Of a stretch of 53,255 bases of DNA, positions 22,556 to 33,338 are shown in pieces. Within the stretch, counting starts at the first letter, position 1. Each line of letters begins with the position of its first letter. The stretch is from NCBI GenBank assembly GCA_003216975.1, contig QCHY01000010.1:1-53255 (forward strand), in the 5' to 3' direction. The position numbers were made by a program, and so were the translations under genes. Source of the DNA: Prochlorococcus sp. AG-402-I20 (GTDB taxonomy: Bacteria; Cyanobacteriota; Cyanobacteriia; PCC-6307; Cyanobiaceae). Below the pieces are notes generated by a model. The model was not told the origin of the DNA. It searched no databases and was given only the letters and a program-made list of their open reading frames with translations.

Positions 22556-23629
22556 ATGATTTGGAAAAACATCAAAAAGAAAAAATTTATAAGTATCATC
22601 GCACTTTCGGTCTTAAGTGTTGGTGGGATTAGTTTTAAACTTTCACAAGGAAATGGATCTAACAAAGACATAACTGAATTTACTATTGCAGCGGAAAGCG
22701 GCAGTTTGCCTGGTTTGATAACAGCAAGTGGTGAATTAAAAGCAAATAAAAGCGTCAATGTAAGCCCAAAAAGACAAGGAATACTTGATGAAATTTTCGT
22801 AGAGGAGGGAGATCAGGTTAAGAAAGGAGATCTAATTGCAAAAATGGATTTTGGAGACTTGGAATTTAGAATTAACGAAATAAAAGCAAATCATGAGACT
22901 CAAAAAGCTAGCTATCTTAGAAGAAAGATGCTCTTTACTGAAGGTGCCATAAGTGCAGAAGAGTATGAAGAGTATAAAAATAGATTTTTAAGAAGCGAAG
23001 CTAAATTTAAACAAATAGAGGTCGAAGAGAATGAGACAAATATAAAAGCACCATTCAAAGGCGTAATAACGAGCAGGTATGCTGTGCCTGGTGCCTTCGT
23101 AACTCCAACGACTTCTGCTTCATCATCAAGAGAGGGCGGGGCTACAAGCTCCTCAATAGTTAAACTTTCTCAAGGTCTTGAAATAGTTGCGAAAGTTCCT
23201 GAAAGTGATATTGGAAGAATAAAAACAGGTCAAGGAGCAACTATTCGAGTAGATGCTTTTCCTGATAAGCGTTTTAAAGCAATTGTTTCCAAAATCTCTC
23301 CAAGTGCAATAAAGAACAACAACGTAACTTCATTTGAAGTTACGTTGTTGTTATCGAATAGGCCAGAAGACTTAAGACTAGGCATGACTTCTGATATTAA
23401 CTTTGAAACAGGAGCGACCGAAATTAGTACGCTTATTCCAACTGTTGCAATTGTCACAGAAGAAGGAAAAGCTGGAGTACTTGTAGTTGGAAATAACAAT
23501 CAACCAACATTTAAAAAAGTTGAATTGGGGACAAGTAGTGGTAGCAAGACTGCAATAATATCTGGATTAGAACCAGGAGAGAAAGTTTTTATTAATCTTC
23601 CTCCATGGGCTAAAAAAAGAAAAAATTAA
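22556..23629 (+). CDS. Efflux RND/ABC transporter periplasmic adaptor (HlyD/MacA-like)
   Basis: A single N-terminal membrane segment (KFISIIALSVLSVGGISF) anchors a periplasmic protein. A lipoyl-like half domain follows (NVSPKRQGILDEIFVEEGDQ, residues ~65-85), then a short helical hairpin (RRKMLFTEGAISAEEYEEYK), the second lipoyl half (ETNIKAPFKGVITSRYAVPG) and a beta-barrel/membrane-proximal domain (LRLGMTSDINFETG). The role is to bridge an inner-membrane pump and an outer-membrane channel; partner genes are not adjacent. At 357 residues it is normal length. It contains a perfect 18-bp inverted repeat. It reads divergently from ychF and is followed 27 bases later by polA. Confidence 0.88.
   Translation: MIWKNIKKKKFISIIALSVLSVGGISFKLSQGNGSNKDITEFTIAAESGSLPGLITASGELKANKSVNVSPKRQGILDEIFVEEGDQVKKGDLIAKMDFGDLEFRINEIKANHETQKASYLRRKMLFTEGAISAEEYEEYKNRFLRSEAKFKQIEVEENETNIKAPFKGVITSRYAVPGAFVTPTTSASSSREGGATSSSIVKLSQGLEIVAKVPESDIGRIKTGQGATIRVDAFPDKRFKAIVSKISPSAIKNNNVTSFEVTLLLSNRPEDLRLGMTSDINFETGATEISTLIPTVAIVTEEGKAGVLVVGNNNQPTFKKVELGTSSGSKTAIISGLEPGEKVFINLPPWAKKRKN
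23315..23352. repeat. 18-bp perfect inverted repeat inside the adaptor coding region
   Basis: AACAACAACGTAACTTCA (23315-23332) is the exact reverse complement of 23335-23352, with TT between. It encodes NNNVTSFEVTLLL. It has the same form (long arms, two-base centre) as the 21-bp one at 287-330. Confidence 0.9.
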
Positions 23630-23655
23630 TAGATTAATCTCGTCATGAATGTTTC

Positions 23656-26607
23656 ATGAAAGAAATAAAAAAGCCAACTTTATTATTAATAGATGGCCAC
23701 TCATTAGCTTTTAGAAGTTTTTATGCTTTTAGCAAAGGAGGGGAAGGAGGCCTTACGACAAAAGATGGTTTCCCTACGAGTGTTACCTATGGTTTTCTAA
23801 AAAGCCTTTTAGATAATTGCAAATCTCTCAAACCAAAAGGGATAACAATTGCTTTTGATACCGCTGAGCCAACATTTCGCCACAAAGAAGATCCAAACTA
23901 CAAAGCAAATCGAGATGTCGCACCAGATATATTTTTTCAAGATTTAGACAAGCTTGAAGAGATTCTCAAAGAAAGCCTGAATCTCTCAATCTGCAAAGCC
24001 CCAGGCTATGAGGCGGATGATGTATTAGGAACACTAGCCAACAATGCCGCTGAAAAAGGATGGAGTGTCAGAATTCTTTCTGGAGATAGAGACTTATTCC
24101 AATTAGTGGATGATGGAAGAGATATAGCAGTGTTGTACATGGGAGGAGGTCCCTACGCAAAAAGCGGAAATCCTAAACTTATTAAGGAAGAGGGCGTAAG
24201 GGAGAAACTTGGAGTCAATCCAAACAAGGTTATTGATTTGAAAGCCTTAACTGGTGATAGCTCAGATAATATTCCAGGAGTCAAAGGAGTTGGTCCAAAA
24301 ACAGCTATAAATCTTTTAAACGAAAACAATGATCTCGATGGAGTTTATAAATCACTCCAAGAGCTAGAAAAAGAAGGCGAAAAAGCTAAACGAGGCGCCA
24401 TAAAAGGAGCCGTAAGATTAAAGCTAAAAGTAGACAAAGAGAATGCATATCTCTCAAGAAAACTTGCAGAAATATTAATTAAAATCCCTATAAATACAAA
24501 AATAGAACATAACTTAAAAGGTATTAATGAATTAAGATTAACTGAAAGCCTTGAAAAACTTGAGTTACATAGCTTATTAAAACAAGTTTCAACTTTTAAA
24601 GCTCTATTTTCTAAAGAAGGATTCTCAGAGCACGACAATAATCGCTCATCAAAAGAAAGTAACATCATTAATAATAAAAGCGAGAATATTGAACTAACTA
24701 GGCTTAATGAAACAAAAGAGATTCCTCAGATAGAGCCTAAGATTATAGACAATCTAGAAGAACTTAATAATTTTGTTGCACAAATAATGAAACATACTGA
24801 TGCGACAAAACCAATAGCCATTGATACCGAAACAACCAATTTGAATCCTTTTAAAGCTGAACTTGTTGGCTTAGGATTTTGTTTTGGTGAATCATTAAAA
24901 GATATGGTTTATATACCAATAGGACATCAAAATAAAGAAACCGGTTTAATAGAAATTAATCAATTAAAGATTGAAGAAGTTATATTTGCACTTCAGGATT
25001 GGTTCTCTAGTAATGAAAATCCTAAAACCCTACAGAATGCAAAATACGACAGACTGATTTTACTAAGACACGGAATTATATTAAATGGAGTTGTAATTGA
25101 TACTTTACTTGCAGATTATATATGTGATGCAACTCTTAAACATAGTTTAGATGAAATTGCTTATAGAGAATTTGGATTTAAGCCCAAAAGTTTTTCTGAT
25201 GTTGTCAAAAAAGGAGAGGACTTCTCTTATGTGGACATTAAATCTGCAAGTATGTACTGCGGGATGGACGTCTATTTAACAAGAAAATTAGCAATTATTT
25301 ATTTTAATAGATTAAAAGAAAAAAGTACAAAATTAATAAACTTACTCAAAGAAGTTGAACAACCACTTGAGCAAGTTTTAGCGGAAATCGAATCGACAGG
25401 CATCATCATTGACATTCCTTATCTAAAAGATTTATCTTTAGAGTTAACAAAAAAATTAAATACTATCGAGGAAGAAGTATATAAGATTGCAGGAAGTGAG
25501 TTTAACCTTTCATCACCTAAACAATTAGGTGAATTACTTTTTGAGAAACTTGATTTAGATAGGAAGAAATCAAGAAAAACAAAAACAGGATGGAGTACAG
25601 ATGCAGGTGTATTGGAAAAGCTGGAATCTGACCATCCAATAGTAAAAATGATCATTGAACATCGCACTATAAGCAAGTTGCTTAATACTTATGTAGATGC
25701 TTTGCCTCAGCTTATTGAAAAAGAAACGGGAAGAGTACATACAGATTTCAATCAAGCCGTAACCGCTACTGGAAGATTAAGTAGCAGCAATCCAAATCTC
25801 CAAAATATACCTGTCAGAACTGAATTTAGTAGACGAATAAGAAAAGCTTTTCTTCCGCAAAAAGATTGGAAACTTCTAAGCGCAGACTATTCACAAATTG
25901 AACTTCGTATACTCACACATCTTTCAGGTGAAGAAGTACTAAGAAATGCTTATTTAAAAAATGAAGATGTCCACTCTTTAACAGCAAAAATTTTATTTGA
26001 AAAAGAGGCCATTAACGCCGATGAAAGAAGAATAGGAAAAACAATAAATTTTGGGGTTATCTATGGTATGGGGGCTCAAAGGTTTGCAAGATCAACGGGT
26101 GTTTCATTAATAGAAGCAAAATATTTTTTAAGTAAATTCAAAGAACGTTATCCAGCCGTTTTTAAATTTTTAGAATATCAAGAAAGACTTGCCCTAAGCC
26201 AAGGGTTTGTTGAAACATTGCTAGGAAGAAGACGTTATTTTCATTTCAATAAAAATGGGCTTGGAAGACTTCTGGGAACTCCACCAAATGAAATTGATTT
26301 AACTACGGCCAGAAGAGCAGGGATGGAAGCACAACAATTAAGAGCCGCAGCAAACGCACCTATTCAAGGCTCAAGTGCAGACATAATTAAGCTAGCAATG
26401 ATTCAATTGCATTCAGCTTTAAGGAAGACTGGATTGGCAGCAAAAATTCTACTTCAAGTGCATGATGAACTCGTGCTAGAAGTTGATCCCAAAGATTTGG
26501 AGAAAACAAAACTCCTTGTAAAAAACACTATGGAAAATGCTGTAAAACTTAGTGTCCCTCTTATCGTTGAAACTGGCGTTGGAGTAAATTGGATGGAGGC
26601 AAAATAG
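23656..26607 (+). CDS. polA: DNA polymerase I
   Basis: It has 983 residues and all three domains. The N-terminal 5'-3' exonuclease carries LLIDGHSLAFRSFYAF, then YEADDVLGTLA and GDSSDNIPGVKGVGPKTA. The middle 3'-5' exonuclease domain keeps catalytic acids (AIDTETTNLNPF, near residue 390; YCGMDVYLT later), so proofreading is probably active. The C-terminal polymerase has motif A DYSQIELRILTHLSG, motif B RRIGKTINFGVIYGMG and motif C QVHDELVLEV. It acts in Okazaki fragment processing and repair. The start ATG follows the adaptor gene by 27 bases. Confidence 0.98.
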   Translation: MKEIKKPTLLLIDGHSLAFRSFYAFSKGGEGGLTTKDGFPTSVTYGFLKSLLDNCKSLKPKGITIAFDTAEPTFRHKEDPNYKANRDVAPDIFFQDLDKLEEILKESLNLSICKAPGYEADDVLGTLANNAAEKGWSVRILSGDRDLFQLVDDGRDIAVLYMGGGPYAKSGNPKLIKEEGVREKLGVNPNKVIDLKALTGDSSDNIPGVKGVGPKTAINLLNENNDLDGVYKSLQELEKEGEKAKRGAIKGAVRLKLKVDKENAYLSRKLAEILIKIPINTKIEHNLKGINELRLTESLEKLELHSLLKQVSTFKALFSKEGFSEHDNNRSSKESNIINNKSENIELTRLNETKEIPQIEPKIIDNLEELNNFVAQIMKHTDATKPIAIDTETTNLNPFKAELVGLGFCFGESLKDMVYIPIGHQNKETGLIEINQLKIEEVIFALQDWFSSNENPKTLQNAKYDRLILLRHGIILNGVVIDTLLADYICDATLKHSLDEIAYREFGFKPKSFSDVVKKGEDFSYVDIKSASMYCGMDVYLTRKLAIIYFNRLKEKSTKLINLLKEVEQPLEQVLAEIESTGIIIDIPYLKDLSLELTKKLNTIEEEVYKIAGSEFNLSSPKQLGELLFEKLDLDRKKSRKTKTGWSTDAGVLEKLESDHPIVKMIIEHRTISKLLNTYVDALPQLIEKETGRVHTDFNQAVTATGRLSSSNPNLQNIPVRTEFSRRIRKAFLPQKDWKLLSADYSQIELRILTHLSGEEVLRNAYLKNEDVHSLTAKILFEKEAINADERRIGKTINFGVIYGMGAQRFARSTGVSLIEAKYFLSKFKERYPAVFKFLEYQERLALSQGFVETLLGRRRYFHFNKNGLGRLLGTPPNEIDLTTARRAGMEAQQLRAAANAPIQGSSADIIKLAMIQLHSALRKTGLAAKILLQVHDELVLEVDPKDLEKTKLLVKNTMENAVKLSVPLIVETGVGVNWMEAK

Positions 26608-26650
26608 TTGCTGACAAATTCAATAATTTCTCACATTTTTATCTAAGAAA

Positions 26651-28147
26651 TTGTCCCTAAAATTCACAAACACCTTATCCAAAAAGAAAGAGGATTTTGT
26701 TTCTATAAATCCTAATCAAGTTAAAATATATTGTTGTGGTGTAACTGTTTATGATCTTTGTCATCTTGGTCATGCAAGAAGTTATCTTAATTGGGATGTA
26801 TTAAGACGGTTTTTAATTTGGAAAGGATTTGAAGTTAAGTTTGTACAAAACTTCACTGATATTGATGACAAAATTATTAATCGAGCAAATAAAGAAGGAT
26901 GTTCTACTGATGAATTAAGTAAAAGAAATATTGATGAATTTCACAAAGATATGGATACTCTTTCTATTCTTAGACCAAGTAGCATGCCAAGAGCAACAAA
27001 ATGCCTTCATCAAATTATTAATTTCATAGAAGAATTAGAACAAAAAAAAGTAGCTTACTCATCAAATGGTGATGTTTATTTTTCAGTAGATAAACATAAA
27101 AATTATGGGAAACTTAGTGGAAGAGAAATTGAGAATCAGATAGATAATGCAGCAGGGAGATTAAAAACAAATCAAAAAGAAAGTAAAAAGAACTCCCTTG
27201 ATTTTGCTCTCTGGAAAAAGTCGAAATCAGGTGAGGTTAGTTACTCTTCGCCTTGGGGAAAAGGCAGACCAGGTTGGCATATTGAGTGTTCAGCAATGGT
27301 TAAACAAGAATTAGGAGAAAGTATTGACATTCACCTTGGTGGATCAGACCTAATCTTTCCTCATCACGAAAATGAAATAGCTCAATCTGAAGCCTGTAAT
27401 GGGAAAGAGTTAGCAAAATACTGGCTTCACAATGGAATGGTTAATGTGGGGGGCGAGAAGATGAGTAAATCACTAGGGAATTTTACAACCATTAGGTCTT
27501 TATTAGATGAAGGTATTTCACCTATGACTTTGAGATTTTTTGTGTTACAAACTAACTACCGAAAGCCCCTAGATTTTACCGAAGAAGCGCTAAAAGCTGC
27601 TTCAAAAGGGTGGGAAAGATTAAATAATTGCCTGTCTTTTGGTTATATTTACAAAATTAAAGATCAAGCTAAAAACGAAATCAACCTAGATAAACCGGTA
27701 AAAAGATCTGCCAACAGTAAACTTGATAAAGACTCATTTAAATTGTTATCAGACTTTGAAAACTATATGGATGATGACCTAAATACATCTGGAGCTTTAT
27801 CTATACTTTTTGAATTGTCTCAACCTATTAGAAAGTGCCTAAATTTATTAAAAGGGAAAGATATCAATGAAGTTGACGAAGATATTTTAAATCAAGTTTT
27901 TAATAAATGGAAACTACTCTCTGAGTTAGCAGGAGTTCTGGGATTAAAGGTAAATTTAAATCAAGAAGAACCAAAAAACAATACTGAACTTGACACGAAT
28001 AAAATTGAAGAACTTATCAAGAATAGATCCTTAGCAAAAGCTAATAAAGACTTTTTACTCGCTGATAAAATAAGAGCTGATTTGAAAAATATTGGAATTG
28101 ATTTAATTGATAAACCTAAAGGAGTTACTGAATGGAAAAAACTTTAG
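26651..28147 (+). CDS. cysS: Cysteinyl-tRNA synthetase
   Basis: It is a class I aminoacyl-tRNA synthetase of 498 residues. The zinc ligand cysteines are in YCCGVTVYD (~residue 28), the HIGH motif is HLGHARSYL (~38), zinc/active-site segments are WHIECSAM (~216) and [16 protein letters not shown] (~240), and the KMSKS motif is [10 protein letters not shown] (~275). It charges tRNA-Cys. The start is TTG at 26651, chosen because it places the conserved [12 protein letters not shown] opening at the N-terminus, and no suitable ATG lies nearby. It lies downstream of polA, with a 43-base spacer, and converges with the symporter gene (1-base gap). Confidence 0.97.
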   Translation: MSLKFTNTLSKKKEDFVSINPNQVKIYCCGVTVYDLCHLGHARSYLNWDVLRRFLIWKGFEVKFVQNFTDIDDKIINRANKEGCSTDELSKRNIDEFHKDMDTLSILRPSSMPRATKCLHQIINFIEELEQKKVAYSSNGDVYFSVDKHKNYGKLSGREIENQIDNAAGRLKTNQKESKKNSLDFALWKKSKSGEVSYSSPWGKGRPGWHIECSAMVKQELGESIDIHLGGSDLIFPHHENEIAQSEACNGKELAKYWLHNGMVNVGGEKMSKSLGNFTTIRSLLDEGISPMTLRFFVLQTNYRKPLDFTEEALKAASKGWERLNNCLSFGYIYKIKDQAKNEINLDKPVKRSANSKLDKDSFKLLSDFENYMDDDLNTSGALSILFELSQPIRKCLNLLKGKDINEVDEDILNQVFNKWKLLSELAGVLGLKVNLNQEEPKNNTELDTNKIEELIKNRSLAKANKDFLLADKIRADLKNIGIDLIDKPKGVTEWKKL

Positions 28148-28148
28148 A

Positions 28149-29474
28149 TTAAGCAAATGTTTCTATTGTAGATAAGACTGTTAAATAAAGTCCTATAGCA
28201 ATAACTGGTGGAGACACCCAGCGCAGCATAAACTTTAGATACCTTCTAACTCGTAAATTAGCATTAGAATTTGCAAGATCTTCATCATAACGATTTGGAA
28301 CAATCCAACCCAAAAGAATTGAAATTACAAGACCACCCAATATCAAGAGTGTATTACAGATAGCATCGGACTTGCCTAAAAAGTCTGTAGAAATAGCAGA
28401 CGGTATACCAATCAAGAAGATCAATAATGTTGAAGTCCAAACGGCCTTCTTCCTACTCCAATTCAGCCTGTCCATTAAAGAAGACACTGGTACTTCCATT
28501 AATGAAATAGAAGAAGTAATAGCAGCTATAAAAGCCAATCCGAAGAAAACGGCAGCAATCAATCTCCCAAACAATCCAAGATTTGCAAATCCAGTTGGAA
28601 GAGCAATAAATAAAGTCCCAACAGTTGAATCACTGATGACATCTTTCAAACCAAAACTCATAACTACAGGAAATGTAATCAGCCCAGCAAGTAAACCCAC
28701 AGCAGTATCCAATGTTGCAACCCTCAAAGCTTCTTTAGGAAGATGATTTTTACGGTTTAGATATGAAGAATAGGCAACCATAATTCCAATACCCAAACTT
28801 AAAGAAAAGAAAGCTTGTTTAAATGCATTACTTATTGTGTTTTTATCAAAAAGTTGAGATGAATCCCATTTAAGTAAAAATGATGTATATCCTTCCCATG
28901 CCCCAGATAAAGTTGCAGCCCATATAGCTAACAACAAAAGGAGTCCAAATAAAAATGGCATTGCCCATTTTGTTAGTTTTTCTATACCTCCACGAACGCC
29001 TGCAACAACAACAAAAGCAGTTAACAACAAGCTGATTATTTGACCTACAAATACACTATTACCACTGCTAATTTTACCAAAAAATTCTCCCGCCTCAGTC
29101 ATATCTGAGGGTAGGCCAATAAATAAGGAGTGAAAGAAAGTATCAATTGTCCATCCCATTATCACTGCGTAATAAGAAAGAATTCCACAAGAAGCTATTG
29201 CAAACAACCAACCTAGAGGCTTCCAATTCTCTCCAGCAGCTTTGATTGGAGCAATGAAAGGACTACTTGCAGTGCTTCTCCCCAAGACCATCTCTGCAAC
29301 TAAGACAGGTAGGCAAACAACTAAAACAACCAATACATAAAGGATAAGAAAAGCAAGTCCGCCACCTTGAGATGACCTATAAGCAAAGCCCCAAAGATTT
29401 CCAAGGCCTACAGCACTACCGGCCGCTGCGAGTGCGAATCCCAGTCCTGATCTCCATTGTTCCCTTTCTTGCAT
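28149..29474 (-). CDS. Neurotransmitter:sodium symporter (NSS/SNF) family transporter
   Basis: The opening GFALAAAGSAVGLGNLWGFAY is the NSS signature in which unwound helix 1 binds sodium and an amino acid, as in LeuT. About 11 hydrophobic helices span the 441 residues, ending VIAIGLYLTVLSTI. The protein resides in the plasma membrane and probably imports an amino acid with sodium; the substrate cannot be told from the sequence. It stands alone, divergent from dxr with a 92-base intergenic region, and converges on cysS. Confidence 0.9.
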   Translation of the reverse strand: MQEREQWRSGLGFALAAAGSAVGLGNLWGFAYRSSQGGGLAFLILYVLVVLVVCLPVLVAEMVLGRSTASSPFIAPIKAAGENWKPLGWLFAIASCGILSYYAVIMGWTIDTFFHSLFIGLPSDMTEAGEFFGKISSGNSVFVGQIISLLLTAFVVVAGVRGGIEKLTKWAMPFLFGLLLLLAIWAATLSGAWEGYTSFLLKWDSSQLFDKNTISNAFKQAFFSLSLGIGIMVAYSSYLNRKNHLPKEALRVATLDTAVGLLAGLITFPVVMSFGLKDVISDSTVGTLFIALPTGFANLGLFGRLIAAVFFGLAFIAAITSSISLMEVPVSSLMDRLNWSRKKAVWTSTLLIFLIGIPSAISTDFLGKSDAICNTLLILGGLVISILLGWIVPNRYDEDLANSNANLRVRRYLKFMLRWVSPPVIAIGLYLTVLSTIETFA

Positions 29475-29566
29475 AATAAATCTCTATTAAAATCCAGAAG
29501 AAACTGGTAAATATATAACTGGTTTATACCTTTAAATGGGAGACTGGTCATACTTGACTTCACAAT

Positions 29567-30805
29567 GTGAAAGCCATAAGCGTCTTAGGCTCAACAGGAT
29601 CTATTGGAACTCAAACCCTTCAAATTGCAGAAGAGTTTCCTGAACAATTCAAAATTGTTGCTCTAACAGCAGGAAAGAATCTTGATTTAGTAATCAAACA
29701 AATTGAAACTCATCAACCTGAGGTCGTTTCACTAGCCGATGACTCTCTTTTGCCAGAACTATCTAGGCGAATAAATAATCTCAATGAAGATTCAAAAATA
29801 TTCAAGAAGCCCTTATTGATGGCGGGAGCCGAAGGACTTAATACTGCAGCAGCTTGGGGAAGTGCAGATCTTGTTGTAACTGGAATAGTTGGCTGTGCTG
29901 GCCTCCTACCAACACTTGCAGCTATTGAAGCAGGGAAGGACCTAGCTCTAGCAAATAAAGAAACTTTGATTGCAGCAGGACCAGTTGTCATTCCTGCTTT
30001 AAAAAAAAGTGGAAGTAGGCTCTTGCCTGCGGATTCTGAACACTCAGCGATATTTCAATGTCTCCAAGGAACGCCATGGGCTGACAATGCAAGACTCTCA
30101 ACTGGAGTGCCTACTCCAGGATTTAAATCCATACAATTAACTGCATCAGGAGGAGCATTTAGAGATTGGAAAGCAGAAGATTTAGTCAAAGCAACTGTCG
30201 AGGATGCGACTAGCCATCCTAATTGGAGCATGGGAAAGAAAATAACTGTAGATTCTGCCACCCTTATGAATAAGGGACTCGAAGTCATTGAAGCGCATTA
30301 TCTTTTCGGCCTTTCATATGATCAAATCGAAATCATTATCCATCCTCAAAGCATCATTCACTCGATGGTTGAATTGGATGATTCATCAGTTTTAGCTCAA
30401 TTGGGATGGCCAGATATGAAGCTCCCTATTTTGTATTGTTTAAGTTGGCCTAGTCGACTTAAAACATCGTGGCCAAGATTAAAGCTTACTGAAATAGGCA
30501 ATTTAACTTTTAAAGAACCAGATACTAAAAAATATCCATGTATGGAACTTGCTTACAGCGCAGGAAAATTAGGGGGCACAATGCCAGCAGTGCTTAATGC
30601 CGCTAATGAAAAAGCAGTAGAACTATTTCTAGAAGAAAGGTTTAAATTTATCGATATTCCAAAAGTAATTGAGGCGATTTGTGAGAAACATAAATGCGAC
30701 CTAAATCTAAATCCAAGCCTCAGTGAAATTCTTGAAATTGACAACTGGGCCAGAGAAGAAGTCTTAGATTATTCAGAAAAAAAAATTACAAAAATGCAGT
30801 TTTAG
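29567..30805 (+). CDS. dxr: 1-deoxy-D-xylulose 5-phosphate reductoisomerase
   Basis: It catalyses the NADPH-dependent conversion of DXP to MEP, the first committed step of the MEP isoprenoid pathway that supplies carotenoids, phytol and quinones. The NADPH loop is [13 protein letters not shown] at the N-terminus; substrate-binding motifs include [11 protein letters not shown] (~residue 130), [15 protein letters not shown] (~155) and [10 protein letters not shown] (~185), and [20 protein letters not shown] (~225). The 412 residues are normal length. The start is GTG at 29567, which begins right at the conserved [11 protein letters not shown] opening. It converges with the hydrolase gene with a single base between stops. 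Confidence 0.98.
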   Translation: MKAISVLGSTGSIGTQTLQIAEEFPEQFKIVALTAGKNLDLVIKQIETHQPEVVSLADDSLLPELSRRINNLNEDSKIFKKPLLMAGAEGLNTAAAWGSADLVVTGIVGCAGLLPTLAAIEAGKDLALANKETLIAAGPVVIPALKKSGSRLLPADSEHSAIFQCLQGTPWADNARLSTGVPTPGFKSIQLTASGGAFRDWKAEDLVKATVEDATSHPNWSMGKKITVDSATLMNKGLEVIEAHYLFGLSYDQIEIIIHPQSIIHSMVELDDSSVLAQLGWPDMKLPILYCLSWPSRLKTSWPRLKLTEIGNLTFKEPDTKKYPCMELAYSAGKLGGTMPAVLNAANEKAVELFLEERFKFIDIPKVIEAICEKHKCDLNLNPSLSEILEIDNWAREEVLDYSEKKITKMQF

Positions 30806-30806
30806 A

Positions 30807-31913
30807 TTAAATAGTTTTCAAAGATAAAAACCATTTAGAAACAACTTGATCCCCCCAGCACCCTTCGACTCCATGAAATCCATTGTGTCCTCCTTTCTCA
30901 GTAAAAATAAATTGATTGGCTATTTGATTATTAGAAAATTTCATTTTTTCCATTAGTTTTTCAGCAGCTAAAAAAGGCACCCAAGGATCATCTTTGGATT
31001 GAATAAATAATGTTTTAGGAAGAGATTTTTTATTTTCCATAAGAGAGAAGAAAGGAGATGCTTTTGCATAATATTCCTCAACATTTTTATATCCCCACCT
31101 TGGAGCAGTTATAAAATTATCAAAAGATCTAATATCATTTATTTTTCTTGTTTTATCTATTTTATTTATTACTAATGCATCCTTTTCTGTTTCTTCTATA
31201 CCAAAAGGATCTTCTAAGGTTTGCCTAATCAAACGATTTAACAACCATTTCTGATAAATAAAATTTCTCGGTCTTTCAATAGAAGAACTACATTCATTCA
31301 AATCCAAAGGACTACTAATACATACCAATCCATCTAATAAAGACTCATCACTCATACAAGCATTTAAAAGAATGGTTCCACCCAAAGAAATCCCAGCACC
31401 AAAAAGAGGAATGTTTTTTGAACATTGATAGTCATTAGTTAATTGATATGAAATCTCTCTTGCACTCCTTAATGCAGGAAGTAGATCACTATTACACTCT
31501 GCAGCATAGGTACCATCAACATAATTCCTACAAGGATCTGACCCTCTCAGATTAAGTTTCAAAACGGCGAAATTTGATTGCACCAAAGCACTCGCCATCC
31601 TAGTCAACCCTCTTCTACGAGTAGAGCCACCAAGTCCATGCAGAAGTAAAACTAAACCATTGATTCCTAAGGAACTTGATGGCTTATCCAAGTAGGCAAC
31701 TAATGAGCCTCCTCCAGTTTTCCTACTTTTGAGAGGTGGAACATTGATACGAATCTCTGATGATTTGACATCAGGCAATTCATCGGATGCGAATGTATCT
31801 CTTAGGGTCTGAAGATCTGCTCCAATCCAGGGAATACGCTCTTTAAAAGGTCTTATTCCTAAATCTGAAAGCAAACCTTGTCTTTTAAAATTATCCTTTA
31901 CTGCCAACTCCAA
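30807..31913 (-). CDS. YheT-like alpha/beta hydrolase
   Basis: The fold is shown by LLLHGLGGSTRRRGLTRMAS (~residue 92), NLRGSDPCRNYVDGTYAAEC (~125), the nucleophile elbow GAGISLGGTIL (~175), SKDDPWVPF near 325 (acid) and EKGGHNGFHG near 345 (histidine). This is the YheT/EMB8 family of putative esterases; the physiological substrate is unknown. Its 5' end overlaps the end of pntB by ~20 bases. The start is TTG at 31913, or the TTG at 31907 that sits 7 bases after AAGGAG. It is probably co-transcribed with the pnt genes. Confidence 0.85.
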   Translation of the reverse strand: MELAVKDNFKRQGLLSDLGIRPFKERIPWIGADLQTLRDTFASDELPDVKSSEIRINVPPLKSRKTGGGSLVAYLDKPSSSLGINGLVLLLHGLGGSTRRRGLTRMASALVQSNFAVLKLNLRGSDPCRNYVDGTYAAECNSDLLPALRSAREISYQLTNDYQCSKNIPLFGAGISLGGTILLNACMSDESLLDGLVCISSPLDLNECSSSIERPRNFIYQKWLLNRLIRQTLEDPFGIEETEKDALVINKIDKTRKINDIRSFDNFITAPRWGYKNVEEYYAKASPFFSLMENKKSLPKTLFIQSKDDPWVPFLAAEKLMEKMKFSNNQIANQFIFTEKGGHNGFHGVEGCWGDQVVSKWFLSLKTI

Positions 31914-33327
31914 GCTCCTTTAATTCCACCAAAAGATCTCCAAGTACTTTTTTTGCATCTCCAAAGACCATAGATGTATTTTGCAAATCAAAAAGATCAT
32001 TTTTTATTCCTGAATATCCAGCACTCATTCCTCTTTTAACAACAAATACTGTTCTGGCTTCTTGAACATCTAAAACTGGCATTCCATACAAAGGTGAAGT
32101 CTGATCATTCTTGGCCTGAGGGTTAACAACATCATTCGCTCCTAGAACTAATACAACATCCGTCGCAGGAAATTCAGGATTAATTACATCCATTTCTTTT
32201 AATTGCTCATAAGGAACATCAGCTTCTGCCAAAAGAACGTTCATATGACCAGGCATTCTTCCTGCAACAGGATGAATAGCATATGTAACTTCAATGTCGG
32301 CACTCTCTAAAACCCTAGTGACCTCTCTTAGAGTGTGCTGAGCCTGAGCTACAGCGAGACCATAGCCTGGAACTATTACAACTCTCTCAGCAGCCTCAAG
32401 TGTTAATGCACATTCTTCGGGACTGCAACTAGTTATATTTTTATACTCTCCTCCTCCTCCTCCAGTAACTGAGCTTGCACCAAGTGCACCGCCAAACAAC
32501 ACAGAAACTAAAGATCTGTTCATGCCATCGCACATGACTTGTGTAAGAATCAAACCAGCGGCCCCAACCATTGCACCGGCTACAATCAGAAGTTGACTAC
32601 CAACAACAAAACCTGCTGCTGCTGCTGCTACTCCTGAGTAGCTGTTTAGTAAAGATATAACTACTGGCATATCGGCTCCACCAATAGGTAGAGTCACCCC
32701 AATACCAAGAAAAGATGAAGCAACTACAAGAAGGAAAAGACCATTTTGTCCATCGATTGAAAGATAGATCCCACCTATCAAAGCAAGAACAGCACATAAG
32801 ATATTAAAGAAATGCCTGGATTTACTTTGAGTCCAAGAAGGTGTTAACAGCCAACCCTGAAGCTTAGCCATTGCAACTATTGATCCAGAGAAAGTAATAG
32901 CACCAACAAAAAGTGAAACGACTATTGAGAAATTCCTGACTAGTTCACTTACAACTCCATCTGAGCCTTCTGAAGATGGAAACAATGCCACACCAAGTGC
33001 AACCAACAATGATGACATTCCTCCACAACCATTGAACAATGCCACTATTTCTGGCATTGCAGTCATTGGAACCTTTTTAGCTGTAATAGCTCCTAAAAGG
33101 CCACCAATCAAAGTTCCACTAATTATCCAAACCCAAGAGTGAATAGAAATTCCAATAGTGCCTTGTGAGTTCATTAAAACTCCAAAAGCAGCTAGTAACA
33201 TTGCAATAGCTGCGAGCCTGTTTGCCTCTCTTGCTGATCTAACTTTTGAAAGGCCTTTAATGCCCAAAGCCAGTAATAAAACAGCCAGTAGATCAATAGC
33301 AAACTTAATTGGACCAATAAGAGTCAT
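31891..33327 (-). CDS. pntB: NAD(P) transhydrogenase subunit beta
   Basis: It is the integral-membrane plus NADP(H)-binding subunit of proton-translocating transhydrogenase. About nine hydrophobic helices fill the first ~290 residues (IDLLAVLLLALGIKGLSKVR at the start; SYSGVAAAAAGFVVGSQL later). The dIII domain has the NADP-binding motifs VPGYGLAVAQAQH (~315), HPVAGRMPGHMNVLLAEADV (~350) and DVVLVLGANDVVNPQA (~390). It couples hydride transfer between NADH and NADP+ to the proton gradient. It lies 11 bases after the small pntA2 gene. Confidence 0.97.
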   Translation of the reverse strand: MTLIGPIKFAIDLLAVLLLALGIKGLSKVRSAREANRLAAIAMLLAAFGVLMNSQGTIGISIHSWVWIISGTLIGGLLGAITAKKVPMTAMPEIVALFNGCGGMSSLLVALGVALFPSSEGSDGVVSELVRNFSIVVSLFVGAITFSGSIVAMAKLQGWLLTPSWTQSKSRHFFNILCAVLALIGGIYLSIDGQNGLFLLVVASSFLGIGVTLPIGGADMPVVISLLNSYSGVAAAAAGFVVGSQLLIVAGAMVGAAGLILTQVMCDGMNRSLVSVLFGGALGASSVTGGGGGEYKNITSCSPEECALTLEAAERVVIVPGYGLAVAQAQHTLREVTRVLESADIEVTYAIHPVAGRMPGHMNVLLAEADVPYEQLKEMDVINPEFPATDVVLVLGANDVVNPQAKNDQTSPLYGMPVLDVQEARTVFVVKRGMSAGYSGIKNDLFDLQNTSMVFGDAKKVLGDLLVELKELGVGSKG

Positions 33328-33338
33328 AAGAAAAAGTC

